Shown in pieces: positions 1 to 6,033 of a DNA stretch of 12,108 nt. Position 1 is the first letter of the stretch, and each line of letters starts with the position of its first letter. Under the pieces are notes generated by a model. It searched no databases, was not told where the DNA came from, and saw nothing but the letters and a program-made list of their open reading frames with translations. The position numbers were made by a program, and so were the translations under genes. The stretch comes from Pseudomonadota bacterium (lineage in GTDB: Bacteria; Bdellovibrionota; Bacteriovoracia; Bacteriovoracales; Bacteriovoracaceae): NCBI GenBank assembly GCA_023432655.1, contig JAEYUK010000016.1:1-12108 (forward strand), read 5' to 3'.

Positions 1-2
1 TA

Positions 3-119
3 AGTTTTGATGATGTTTTTGGAATTAGAAAGTTGCCATCACAGATTGCATTAGATGAGCGGGAAGTGAACTTTGTGAAGCGTATTTATCCCTACTCTCG
101 ACAAAAAATTGCGGCTTAA
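3..119 (+). CDS. C-terminal end of an unidentified protein (partial)
   Basis: A reading frame enters from the left edge and stays open for 38 codons to a TAA at 117-119, where a strong terminator begins at once. The visible residues end in FVKRIYPYSRQKIAA. The fragment is charged, with no membrane segment or repeat. The stretch LDEREVNFVKRIYP is faintly reminiscent of the end of astacin-like (M12A) metallopeptidase domains, but no zinc-binding motif lies in view, so I assign no function. Support for coding comes from the open frame, normal composition and the terminator directly after the stop. Confidence 0.6.
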   Translation, partial: SFDDVFGIRKLPSQIALDEREVNFVKRIYPYSRQKIAA

Positions 120-121
120 AT

Positions 122-152
122 AAAAAATCCACCGGTAAAGGTGGAATTTTTT
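122..152 (+). terminator. Intrinsic terminator of the left-edge gene
   Basis: A perfect 6-bp stem TCCACC (128-133) / GGTGGA (140-145) with a GGTAAA loop is flanked by an A6 run and followed by ATTTTTT. It starts 3 nt after the stop codon of the left-edge gene. Confidence 0.85.
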
Positions 153-191
153 GAAGAAATTATCCTCAGTTAGCTGCGAACAATTTAAAAT

Positions 192-222
192 AAAAATGGC
201 CACCCTTAAGATGGCCATTTTT
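192..222. terminator. Second strong hairpin, bidirectional terminator
   Basis: A perfect 11-bp inverted repeat, AAAAATGGCCA (192-202) and TGGCCATTTTT (212-222), closes a 9-nt loop. The A-rich and T-rich arms let it work on both strands. It lies only 40 bp after the first terminator, so it either backs that one up or ends a minus-strand transcript coming from the right. The stop codon of a weak minus-strand mini-ORF (206-208) falls in the loop. Confidence 0.85.
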
Positions 223-307
223 CCGAGTCACTTTCCAAATCAGGTCCAACCTTTTTCTTCCCATGACCCAGTGAAATGATTCTACGAAGTTTGAAGACTT
301 GTGGCAT
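206..307 (-). CDS. Doubtful 33-residue mini-ORF
   Basis: A minus-strand frame opens with ATG at 307 (MPQVFKLRRIISLGHG...) and ends in TAA inside the loop of the 192-222 hairpin. The same frame stays open upstream to about position 375 and could use a TTG at 340. The product would be basic in its first half and acidic in its second, with no signal peptide. No good Shine-Dalgarno sequence precedes either start. I do not recognise it. It may be a small gene, the eroded end of a former gene, or chance. Confidence 0.2.
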   Translation of the reverse strand: MPQVFKLRRIISLGHGKKKVGPDLESDSEKWPS

Positions 308-331
308 CTCAATTAAACCTTTGGCCCAATT

Positions 332-359
332 TTGACTCAATTTGTTTTGTCGGTATTTG
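332..359 (+). promoter_or_regulatory. Possible promoter of the paralogous lipoprotein pair
   Basis: TTGACT at 332-337 matches the -35 consensus at five of six bases. It is followed after 16 bp by TATTTG (354-359), a weak -10. The start codon is 63 bp downstream of the -10. The -35 is good and the -10 poor, so this is tentative. Confidence 0.3.
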
Positions 360-421
360 CTAGATGCTTTCAGTCACTCCTAAAGTCATGAAGTTTTTTC
401 CCTGGCCGACGGAGGTGCTTC

Positions 422-1435
422 ATGGTCATCACACAAAGTTTGAGATTTTCTTTTCTCCTGGCCACTTTGATAAGTTGCGGTCCGGCCAAAGACATGCCCC
501 AATTTTATACAGAAGAATTAAGTCCAGTTTCCTACACATCTCAACTAGAAGTTCTCTTTGAAAAAGACCAAAAAGTTTTTTACCTCTTGCCACTGAGTGG
601 CTCGGTCACCAAAGAAAAAATACTATGGTCAGGATATGATTGGAGCGCACAAGAGGGGGGTATCAATCTACGCTGGAATGAACCTGAAAGGAGTTGGCAG
701 AATACGAACTCCCCCGGCTGGTTTGAAGCCTTGTTAATGACAACGGAACAATTAAAAACGCTTTCCCCTTCAGAGAAATATGATCTTCTTCTTGGCCAAT
801 ATCAATATCCGTTTAAAGAACTAGTCAGTAACACTCCCATTGAAAATCTCCGAAAAGGATGGATACTGGCAACTCTTCATCATAAAGAACCCACTGCTAA
901 AGAAGTAAGATCCAACGAGGGGATCAAGGTTCCCTTTGGGAGTTCAGACATTAAGGCCCTCCTAAGTTTTTATTATGCCCACAATTTTAAGCTCATGAAG
1001 GTTAAGGAGATCGGCGGAGCAAACAATGAACTTGATGCAGGCACATTTCACGCAGTCCTGGGCAATTCAATTGGTCTCAAAAATTCAAGTTTCCTCATGG
1101 GCAACCTACCGGTTAAAAGTTACGCTTCAAGGATTGAAGAAGAATTAGGTGCTATTGAAGGGGCCCCACAAGGAACAATTAAGACCATTAAAATAAGAGC
1201 TCGGGTTGTCAGTATTTCTCCTACCACCGAAAACTCGTGGGAAGGAATACTTGAGACTCCTGCCCAAAAAACTATCGCTGGGGAGTATTCCTATTACCTC
1301 TATCTAAATCAAGACAATGAAATCCTAAAAGGGAAATGGTTAAGTCCTGAGAGACCGATAAAGATTTGGGTCGCAGAAAAAAACAAAGACTTCCTTCCTC
1401 CCTTAGAACATTTAGGAAAGCTTCTCGATGACTAG
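422..1435 (+). CDS. Lipoprotein, degenerate paralogue of transglutaminase-elicitor family
   Basis: A 337-residue lipoprotein precursor. The start is fixed by GGAGGT at 411-416, 5 nt before ATG, and by a signal peptide ending in LIS-C19. It is a clear paralogue of the next gene: LPLSG / LPLKG, LSPSEKYDL (114-122), PFGSSDIKALLS (171-182), NNELD (201-205), FH (209-210), NSWE and a closing GKWLSPERP block align in order. Where the sister protein reads GLCHGW, this one reads NLRKGW (142-147), so Arg144 replaces the presumed catalytic Cys. The VWNHP segment and the preceding FVAD aspartate are missing, through a deletion of about nine residues. It keeps a full-length frame, so it looks like a maintained non-catalytic partner (pseudoenzyme) rather than a pseudogene. 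It overlaps the next gene by 8 bp, so the two are probably translated together. Family placement is from the sister gene; loss of activity is inferred. Confidence 0.8.
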   Translation: MVITQSLRFSFLLATLISCGPAKDMPQFYTEELSPVSYTSQLEVLFEKDQKVFYLLPLSGSVTKEKILWSGYDWSAQEGGINLRWNEPERSWQNTNSPGWFEALLMTTEQLKTLSPSEKYDLLLGQYQYPFKELVSNTPIENLRKGWILATLHHKEPTAKEVRSNEGIKVPFGSSDIKALLSFYYAHNFKLMKVKEIGGANNELDAGTFHAVLGNSIGLKNSSFLMGNLPVKSYASRIEEELGAIEGAPQGTIKTIKIRARVVSISPTTENSWEGILETPAQKTIAGEYSYYLYLNQDNEILKGKWLSPERPIKIWVAEKNKDFLPPLEHLGKLLDD

Positions 1436-2468
1436 AATCATTCTTTCGCTTCTCCTACTATGGGGATGCGGTAAGCCCATCGAAGAGAAAGAAAAAAAAT
1501 CATCATCGCTTCTCATTAGTGAAGTCCACGAGAAAAAAATTTTAAAGATCCGAATGTCATTAAACTTTAACTATCTTCCACTGAAAGGAAGAATCACAGG
1601 TCAGTCGAAATTTTGGTCAGGAAACTCATGGAGACTCAACCGGGGGGCCATCAATTATCGTTGGAACTCTCCACTGAAAGAAACCATAGGCTATCTCTCT
1701 CCTTCCACCAGAGAAATTTTTTCCATGCCTCTGGAGAAATTAAAAGAACTGTCCCCCTCGGAGAAATATGACCTTTATAGGGGCCGCTACGACTTTCCAC
1801 TAAAGAACAGTATAGAATGGATCTCCCGAAGGGATGCGGAGGACTGGGAGGGACTTTGTCATGGTTGGGCGGGGGCAAGCCTCAATCACCCGGAGCCCAA
1901 ACCAAAAAATATGATGAATCCAGATGGGCTCCTTATCCCCTTCGGCTCTTCCGACATTAAGGCCCTCCTCTCCTATGCTTATTCAACTCTCATCCTGAGT
2001 GAAGAGGAATTTCTAGGCTTTCGTTGCGAAGATCCAAATAATGAAATTGATCATTGTCATGAAGATTTAAAGGCCAGTGACTTCCATGTGGCCCTGACCA
2101 ACCTGATTGGGCTCAGAGGAAGAAGTTTCGTGGCAGATCTTGAGCGCTATAAGGAGGTCTGGAATCATCCCATAACTTCCTATTCTTCAGAGATCCTGCA
2201 GAATATTAAAAACCGAAATTCACATAAAATCATTCTGAGAACAACACTGGCCTATCTAGATGTGATTGAGAAAAATTCCTGGGAACGACTGGATAATCCG
2301 AAGATGGAGAATCAAATAACTTTCGAATATGAGCTCACCCTGGACGAAAAAGGGAATATCACTGGGAGTAAATGGAGATCGAGAGAGAGACCTGACTTTT
2401 TATGGATCATTCCCGAAAGAGAGAATTTCGCAGGAGATCTAACAAAGATTCATGACTTATTAAACTAA
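1428..2468 (+). CDS. Transglutaminase-elicitor family lipoprotein (GP42-like)
   Basis: A 346-residue lipoprotein precursor with a short signal peptide ending in LWG-C14, followed by a Lys/Glu-rich linker (15-40). The body matches what I recall of the transglutaminase-elicitor family (Phytophthora GP42 and Vibrio homologues; Pfam TGase_elicitor). In order it has W140-E-G-L-C144-H-G-W with a candidate nucleophile Cys144, PFGSSDIKALLSY (171-183), NNEID (204-208), DFH (218-220) with candidate catalytic His220, FVAD (234-237), then EVWNHPITSY (243-252), and a C-terminal GSKWRSRERPDFLW block (313-326). GP42 carries the Pep-13 motif VWNQPVRGFKVYE at the corresponding place, and the Trp and Pro survive here. 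The family forms Gln-Lys crosslinks (acyl transfer from glutamine). As a lipoprotein this one would act in the periplasm or on the cell surface. Its ATG overlaps the stop of the upstream paralogue (ATGACTAG). The family call is good from motifs; catalytic activity is inferred. Confidence 0.78.
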   Translation: MTRIILSLLLLWGCGKPIEEKEKKSSSLLISEVHEKKILKIRMSLNFNYLPLKGRITGQSKFWSGNSWRLNRGAINYRWNSPLKETIGYLSPSTREIFSMPLEKLKELSPSEKYDLYRGRYDFPLKNSIEWISRRDAEDWEGLCHGWAGASLNHPEPKPKNMMNPDGLLIPFGSSDIKALLSYAYSTLILSEEEFLGFRCEDPNNEIDHCHEDLKASDFHVALTNLIGLRGRSFVADLERYKEVWNHPITSYSSEILQNIKNRNSHKIILRTTLAYLDVIEKNSWERLDNPKMENQITFEYELTLDEKGNITGSKWRSRERPDFLWIIPERENFAGDLTKIHDLLN

Positions 2469-2470
2469 AA

Positions 2471-2495
2471 GAGGGCCACAAGGGGCCCTCTTCTT
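2471..2495. terminator. Terminator between the lipoprotein pair and the small secreted peptide gene
   Basis: A GC-rich 7-bp stem GAGGGCC (2471-2477) / GGCCCTC (2484-2490) has a 6-nt loop. It is preceded by AAAA and followed by TTCTT. It sits between two convergent genes, and read on the minus strand the stem is followed by TTTT, so it probably serves both. Confidence 0.75.
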
Positions 2496-2507
2496 GGATT
2501 AGAAAAA

Positions 2508-2657
2508 CTATTCTTCCAACACACACTCATCCGTAGAATCCGGACCTGAAAGCGCATTTTCATTATTCACATCAGCTTGAGACACATCCACATGAAGTGC
2601 CAGGAGACCACCGATAGTCAGAAGAAGAAAATTTTTCCAAATTGATTTACGTTCCAT
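2508..2657 (-). CDS. Small secreted acidic peptide, 49 residues, single Cys
   Basis: A 49-codon minus-strand gene. Its start is strongly supported: GGAGG (complement of 2665-2669) lies 7 nt before ATG. The product opens MERKSIWKN, followed by a hydrophobic run FLLLTIGGLLALHVDV, then VSQA, a typical signal-peptidase I site. The predicted mature peptide is only 21 residues. It starts DVNNENALSG, is strongly acidic (eight Asp/Glu, no Lys/Arg) and has one cysteine near the end (DECVLEE). I do not recognise a family. It is monocistronic, convergent with the lipoprotein pair and shares their terminator. A lone Cys in an exported peptide suggests a disulphide-linked dimer, attachment to another protein, or metal binding, but none of this is shown. 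It may also be simply a small exported protein of unknown role. Confidence 0.7.
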   Translation of the reverse strand: MERKSIWKNFLLLTIGGLLALHVDVSQADVNNENALSGPDSTDECVLEE

Positions 2658-2738
2658 CCTAGAACCTCCAAGTTCAAGTCGTTCTTTGAGTTCAGTCTCT
2701 GCTCACCGTTACCTTTAGACAACCCTAACAGACAAAGC

Positions 2739-2884
2739 TTGAAGAAATTTGGAATGGAAGATAAAAAATTCGAGACTTAAAAAGGCCACTGATTAAATCG
2801 GTTCGATGACTCGCCCTGAGTAAAATTCATTCGAGAATAACTGCGATACCCATAAAAAAGGATCACCTTGGGTGATCCTTTTTT
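2739..2884 (+). ncRNA. Candidate small RNA ending in an orphan strong terminator
   Basis: No plus-strand gene ends near the very strong terminator at 2854-2884. Upstream, TTGAAG (2739-2744) and TAAAAA (2762-2767) are spaced 17 bp and could form a modest promoter. A transcript starting near 2774 would be about 110 nt and end in the terminator. No ORF with a ribosome binding site lies inside. Small local dyads (GATTAAATC, 2791-2799) are present. Both the promoter and the RNA are predictions. Confidence 0.25.
2854..2884. terminator. Perfect 14-bp terminator hairpin without an obvious gene
   Basis: AAAAAAGGATCACC (2854-2867) pairs perfectly with GGTGATCCTTTTTT (2871-2884) across a TTG loop. The arms make it a terminator on both strands. 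The nearest genes are the divergent small peptide gene (start 2657) and folA (minus strand, stop at 3069). It is therefore either the end of an uncharted plus-strand RNA or a distal second terminator for thyA-folA. Confidence 0.85.
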
Positions 2885-2952
2885 CCAGTATGCCCTCAGA
2901 AACTTGCCATAATCCTGAGATTTCAACCTCCGAGTCTGGCAGCTTTCATTTG

Positions 2953-2980
2953 CAAAAAGTATAAGTTTATAACCTTATAC
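2953..2980 (-). repeat. AT-rich 22-bp dyad, possible weak terminator on the minus strand
   Basis: GTATAAG (2959-2965) and CTTATAC (2974-2980) form a perfect inverted repeat around an 8-nt spacer. On the minus strand the hairpin is followed directly by TTTTTGC, so it may be a weak terminator downstream of folA. A DNA-binding operator is the alternative, but no start codon lies nearby. Confidence 0.35.
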
Positions 2981-3000
2981 CCCTGGTGAATAGAATTCTA

Positions 3001-3031
3001 ACAAAGCACTCCTCCAGAAGGAAGAGTGCTT
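3001..3031 (-). terminator. Terminator of thyA-folA
   Basis: AAGCACTC (3004-3011) pairs with GAGTGCTT (3024-3031). One mismatch and a further 3-bp inner stem close a tetraloop. On the minus strand the stem ends in CTTTGTTA, 38 bp after the folA stop. Confidence 0.65.
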
Positions 3032-3068
3032 ATTCTAAATCTTATAGCAAGGAAGTTGAGTGTTGTGT

Positions 3069-3560
3069 TTACTTACGATCTAAGATCATGAAAGTAAAAT
3101 CGTGATCATTGTCTGCGTTTTGAGAAAAATGCTGTTCGGAGACTTTTTTCCAATTTTTAAGAGACAAAGTTGGAAAATAAACATCTCCCTTAATATCCCC
3201 TTTAACTTCTGTCAGATAAATTCTATCTACTAATGAAAGAGCGTATTTAAAAATTTTCTCTCCCCCAATGATAAAGAGCTCAGTCTCCCCATTTCTTTCG
3301 GCCTGCTTAATGGCGCGAAAAATAGAATTGAACCAAAACACATTACTTAGGTTTGCCTGGGGCGTGTTAGAGATGACCAAACTCATTCTGCCAGGCAGAG
3401 GCTTACCAATGGATTCGAACGTTTTTCTTCCCATCAAGATATGATGACCCATAGTGAGCTTTTTAAAATTTTGAAGATCATCTTTCAGGTGCCAGGGAAG
3501 AGTATTATTAATCCCAATCACATTGTTATCACTCTTGGCCACAATAAATGAAATTCTCAT
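3069..3560 (-). CDS. folA: Dihydrofolate reductase
   Basis: The enzyme reduces dihydrofolate to tetrahydrofolate with NADPH in the cytoplasm, regenerating the cofactor that thymidylate synthase oxidises. It is 163 residues, the usual bacterial length. It starts MRISFIVAKSDNNVIG, has LPWHLKDDL (21-29) with Asp28 at the catalytic acid position, GRKTFESIGKPLPGR (44-58) for NADPH binding and IIGGEKIF (97-104). I chose the ATG at 3560 over in-frame starts upstream because only it gives the canonical N-terminus. The upstream extension reads through thyA in another frame. The ATG follows the thyA stop after one nucleotide, so the two are probably translationally coupled; its own Shine-Dalgarno (GGCGG) is weak. 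Assignment is secure. Confidence 0.97.
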   Translation of the reverse strand: MRISFIVAKSDNNVIGINNTLPWHLKDDLQNFKKLTMGHHILMGRKTFESIGKPLPGRMSLVISNTPQANLSNVFWFNSIFRAIKQAERNGETELFIIGGEKIFKYALSLVDRIYLTEVKGDIKGDVYFPTLSLKNWKKVSEQHFSQNADNDHDFTFMILDRK

Positions 3561-3561
3561 G

Positions 3562-4356
3562 TTACACCGCCACAGGAGCTTTAATATGAGGATGAGACTG
3601 GTAGTTAACCAGCTCAAAGTCTTCATATTTAAAACTGAATATGTCTTTAACATCCGGGTTAATTTTTATCTGTGCCAGCGGATATGGCTCTCTTTTTAAT
3701 TGTTCCTGTGTTTGTTCAAGATGATTAACATAAAGATGAGCGTCGCCGAAGGTGTGGACAAAATCCCCGACCCCTAATCCGCAAACCTGAGCAATCATGT
3801 GAGTCAGAAGAGCATAACTTGCAATATTAAACGGCACTCCTAGAAAAATATCGGCCGAACGCTGATAAAGCTGACAAGATAATTTATTATCTGCCACATA
3901 AAACTGAAACATCGTGTGACAAGGAGGGAGCGCCATTTTATCAACATCGGAAACATTCCAGGCCGAAACAATGAGGCGCCTGGAGTCCGGATTTTTTTTA
4001 ATCATCTCTATCAAGTTGGTGATCTGGTCAACGGTTCTTCCGTCATGAGTTTTCCAACTGCGCCACTGAACACCATAGACTGGACCTAAATTTCCATTTT
4101 CATCGGCCCACTCGTTCCAGATTGAGACCCCGTTATCTTTAAGATATTTAATATTTGAATCCCCTTGCAGGAACCAAAGAAGTTCATGAATAATCGATTT
4201 CATATGGCACTTCTTAGTAGTGACCAGAGGGAAACCTTCATTCAAATTAAAGCGCATTTGATGGCCAAAAACAGAGATCGTACCCGTACCGGTGCGGTCT
4301 TCTTTTTTAACCCCTTCACTTAAAACTCGCTTCATGAGTTCGTGATACTGCTTCAT
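3562..4356 (-). CDS. thyA: Thymidylate synthase
   Basis: Classical folate-dependent thymidylate synthase: dUMP plus methylene-tetrahydrofolate gives dTMP plus dihydrofolate, in the cytoplasm. At 264 residues it is the same length as E. coli ThyA, and key positions keep the same numbers. They are Arg21 (EDRTGTG), Arg126-Arg127 (DSRRLIV), nucleophile Cys146 ([12 protein letters not shown]), Arg166-Ser167-Ala168-Asp169 (YQRSAD) and Asn177 (FNIASY). The protein ends in APVAV, as is common. GGAGG (complement of 4361-4365) lies 4 nt before ATG. It is the first gene of a thyA-folA operon. Nothing suggests the alternative ThyX route nearby. Confidence 0.98.
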   Translation of the reverse strand: MKQYHELMKRVLSEGVKKEDRTGTGTISVFGHQMRFNLNEGFPLVTTKKCHMKSIIHELLWFLQGDSNIKYLKDNGVSIWNEWADENGNLGPVYGVQWRSWKTHDGRTVDQITNLIEMIKKNPDSRRLIVSAWNVSDVDKMALPPCHTMFQFYVADNKLSCQLYQRSADIFLGVPFNIASYALLTHMIAQVCGLGVGDFVHTFGDAHLYVNHLEQTQEQLKREPYPLAQIKINPDVKDIFSFKYEDFELVNYQSHPHIKAPVAV

Positions 4357-4391
4357 TCGGCCTCCAATATATGTATGCTGATCCTAGAAAA

Positions 4392-4421
4392 ATCTTACCA
4401 GACATACTAAGGCTTGTTCAA
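4392..4421 (-). promoter_or_regulatory. Possible thyA-folA promoter
   Basis: On the minus strand TTGAAC (4421-4416) and TAAGAT (4397-4392) are separated by 18 bp, each matching its consensus at four of six bases. The -10 ends 35 bp before the thyA start codon, leaving room for the ribosome binding site. Confidence 0.35.
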
Positions 4422-4450
4422 CACATGCCTCGCTGCCAATTTTTTGACAA

Positions 4451-4813
4451 TTATTCCTGAAGGCGTCTGAAGAGCAAGATTTCCTTCGTTTTGAGTTCTT
4501 TAATGGAAAAATTCGACGAATTTAACTCGATTATTTGGTGATTTCGGTAAAGAGACCGGTTTTGGTTACTAAGAATAAAAAAGATTTCTCCAGAAACACC
4601 CCAAATCCCTCCGCTTTTCACCTTTCCGTTCAAATCTTTTTCCTGGTAATCCCCAGCTGGTGACAACACTAAGAGAGACTTCTTGCCTAACCATTTACCT
4701 ACGAGAAGCGAGCGGTGCTCATTTTCCATTCTAGTCGCTTCCGGATCATTGTATTGAACCGATGGCCTATGAGCACAACTGAAAAAGAGAAGACTTAAAA
4801 AAATATATTTCAT
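4451..4813 (-). CDS. Small lipoprotein with a lipocalin-like domain
   Basis: A 120-residue lipoprotein precursor: MKYIFLSLLFFSC, with Cys13 as the lipid-attachment residue, then a short linker and a compact beta-rich region. The pattern LVGKWLG (37-43), SPAGDY (51-56), SGGIWGVSGEIFFI (67-80), IIELNSSNFSIKEL (94-107) and a closing RR resembles small lipocalin-like or calycin domains (a GxW entry strand, then alternating strands). No catalytic residues stand out. Family placement is by pattern only. No Shine-Dalgarno sequence precedes the ATG; a near-consensus promoter places the transcription start at or next to the ATG (separate entry). The start codon is only 29 bp from the divergent NamZ-like gene. 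Confidence 0.75.
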   Translation of the reverse strand: MKYIFLSLLFFSCAHRPSVQYNDPEATRMENEHRSLLVGKWLGKKSLLVLSPAGDYQEKDLNGKVKSGGIWGVSGEIFFILSNQNRSLYRNHQIIELNSSNFSIKELKTKEILLFRRLQE

Positions 4814-4820
4814 AAACTAA

Positions 4821-4849
4821 ATCATATTTTCAGGAGAATCTTATGTCGA
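4821..4849 (-). promoter_or_regulatory. Near-consensus promoter that would give a leaderless mRNA
   Basis: On the minus strand TCGACA (4849-4844, five of six) and TATGAT (4826-4821, five of six) are exactly 17 bp apart. Only 7 nt separate the -10 from the ATG of the 4813 lipoprotein gene, so transcription should begin at or within a base or two of the start codon. The -35 box overlaps the start codon of the divergent gene at 4843, and that gene's Shine-Dalgarno sits in the spacer. Confidence 0.5.
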
Positions 4850-6033
4850 TAGTTACAACAGGTTTGGAGCGTATCCTTACAGAAAAGAATTTGCAGGAAA
4901 AGTTTAAGGGGAATATTGCTTACCTTTGTCATAGTGCTTCTGTCACCAAAGACCTGGAGCATGGGCTTCTGGCCATCCAGCGTGTTTTTGGAAAACAACT
5001 CACCAAAATATTTGGCCCTCAACACGGATTCGTGACAGATGTTCAGGATAATATGGTTGAATCGAATCACTATGTTCATCCCTATTTTAAGTTACCCGTT
5101 TACTCTCTTTATTCGGAAACCCGTATCCCAACTGATGAAATGCTGGAAGGACTTGATCATATTTTTGTCGACCTCCAGGACGTTGGAACAAGAATTTATA
5201 CTTACATCTACACCATGACTCTCCTCATGGAGGCCTGTCAGAAAAAAGGCATTGAAGTTGTTATTCTTGATCGTCCGAATCCTATTAATGCCGACACTCT
5301 TGAAGGCAACATTCTGGATTTAAATTATGCTTCTTTTGTTGGTCGCCATCCCATTCCTGTTCGTCACGGAATGACTATGGGTGAAGTGGCCAGAATGCAT
5401 CAGAAATACTGGGGCGGTAAAGACTGCAAACTAACAGTGATCGAAATGAAAGGCTATGACCGCAAAATGAGCTATGAAGACACCAAACTTCCATGGGTCC
5501 TCCCTAGTCCTAATCTTGCTACCATTGAAGCGGCCTATACCTTTGTAGGAACAGTCCTCTATGAAGGGACTAACATCTCCGAAGGCCGTGGTACAACCCG
5601 TTCTCTGGAAATTATAGGTCATCCTCAAATTGAAGCCTTTGGTTTTCATGAAAAGTTAAAACCTGTTTTAGAAAAGGCAAAACTTCAAGGATTTGTTCTA
5701 AGACCTCTGGTCTTTCTTCCTACTTTCCAAAAACATATGGGTAAACCTTGCGGCGGTTATCAGATTCACGTCACAGACAGAAAAACTTTTGAGCCATGGC
5801 GCCTGTGCCAATACTTACTCCGTGAAATGTATCATGAATTAGGTTCTGATTTTAAATGGAAAGAACCACCCTATGAGTATGAGTTCCATAAGGTACCAGT
5901 GGATCTTATTAATGGTACTGACGAACTTCGCCACTGGGTTGAAAAACGTGGAAGCGAGGAAGAGTATCAGGCGATCATGAGAAAAAATCAGGAAGAGTTC
6001 CAGGAGCAAAGGAAATCGATCCTGATATACTAA
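4843..6033 (+). CDS. DUF1343 / NamZ-like exo-N-acetylmuramidase
   Basis: A 396-residue member of the YbbC/DUF1343 family. Characterised members (NamZ, GH171) remove MurNAc from the non-reducing end of peptidoglycan fragments. Family motifs seen: FGPQHGF (57-63), SLYSETRIPT (88-97) with Glu92 as my candidate catalytic acid, DLQDVGTRIYTYIYT (110-124), LDRPNPI (142-148), VRHGMTMGE (173-181), PSPNL (221-225) and EGTNISEGRGTT (241-252). The start is set by AGGAG at 4832-4836, 6 nt before ATG. No signal peptide or lipobox is present, so the enzyme appears cytoplasmic, whereas B. subtilis NamZ is secreted. In a predator it could process muropeptides taken up from prey, but that is speculation. Its TAA overlaps the stop codon of the convergent gene. 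The family is secure; the exact substrate is inferred. Confidence 0.9.
   Translation: MSIVTTGLERILTEKNLQEKFKGNIAYLCHSASVTKDLEHGLLAIQRVFGKQLTKIFGPQHGFVTDVQDNMVESNHYVHPYFKLPVYSLYSETRIPTDEMLEGLDHIFVDLQDVGTRIYTYIYTMTLLMEACQKKGIEVVILDRPNPINADTLEGNILDLNYASFVGRHPIPVRHGMTMGEVARMHQKYWGGKDCKLTVIEMKGYDRKMSYEDTKLPWVLPSPNLATIEAAYTFVGTVLYEGTNISEGRGTTRSLEIIGHPQIEAFGFHEKLKPVLEKAKLQGFVLRPLVFLPTFQKHMGKPCGGYQIHVTDRKTFEPWRLCQYLLREMYHELGSDFKWKEPPYEYEFHKVPVDLINGTDELRHWVEKRGSEEEYQAIMRKNQEEFQEQRKSILIY

Noticed and set aside
364..561. Frame opening at 364 with 65 codons
   Set aside because: It overlaps the lipoprotein gene at 422 in another frame. The 422 start has the good ribosome site and signal peptide.
1651..1878. 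Minus-strand frame inside the second lipoprotein gene
   Set aside because: It lies opposite the conserved transglutaminase-like motifs, which explain the sequence; no ribosome site.
2791..2815. GGTTCGA stretch resembling a tRNA T-loop
   Set aside because: The flanking bases do not form the T-stem and no acceptor or anticodon arm can be built.
2777..2926. Minus-strand open frame of about 50 codons (LKSQDYGKF...) through the 2854-2884 hairpin
   Set aside because: It has no usable start: the TTG abuts its GGAGG with no spacing. It would also translate a perfect 14-bp terminator stem, whose structure explains the sequence better.
3561..3653. N-terminal extension of folA by 31 residues
   Set aside because: It is thyA coding sequence in another frame. 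The canonical DHFR N-terminus begins at 3560.
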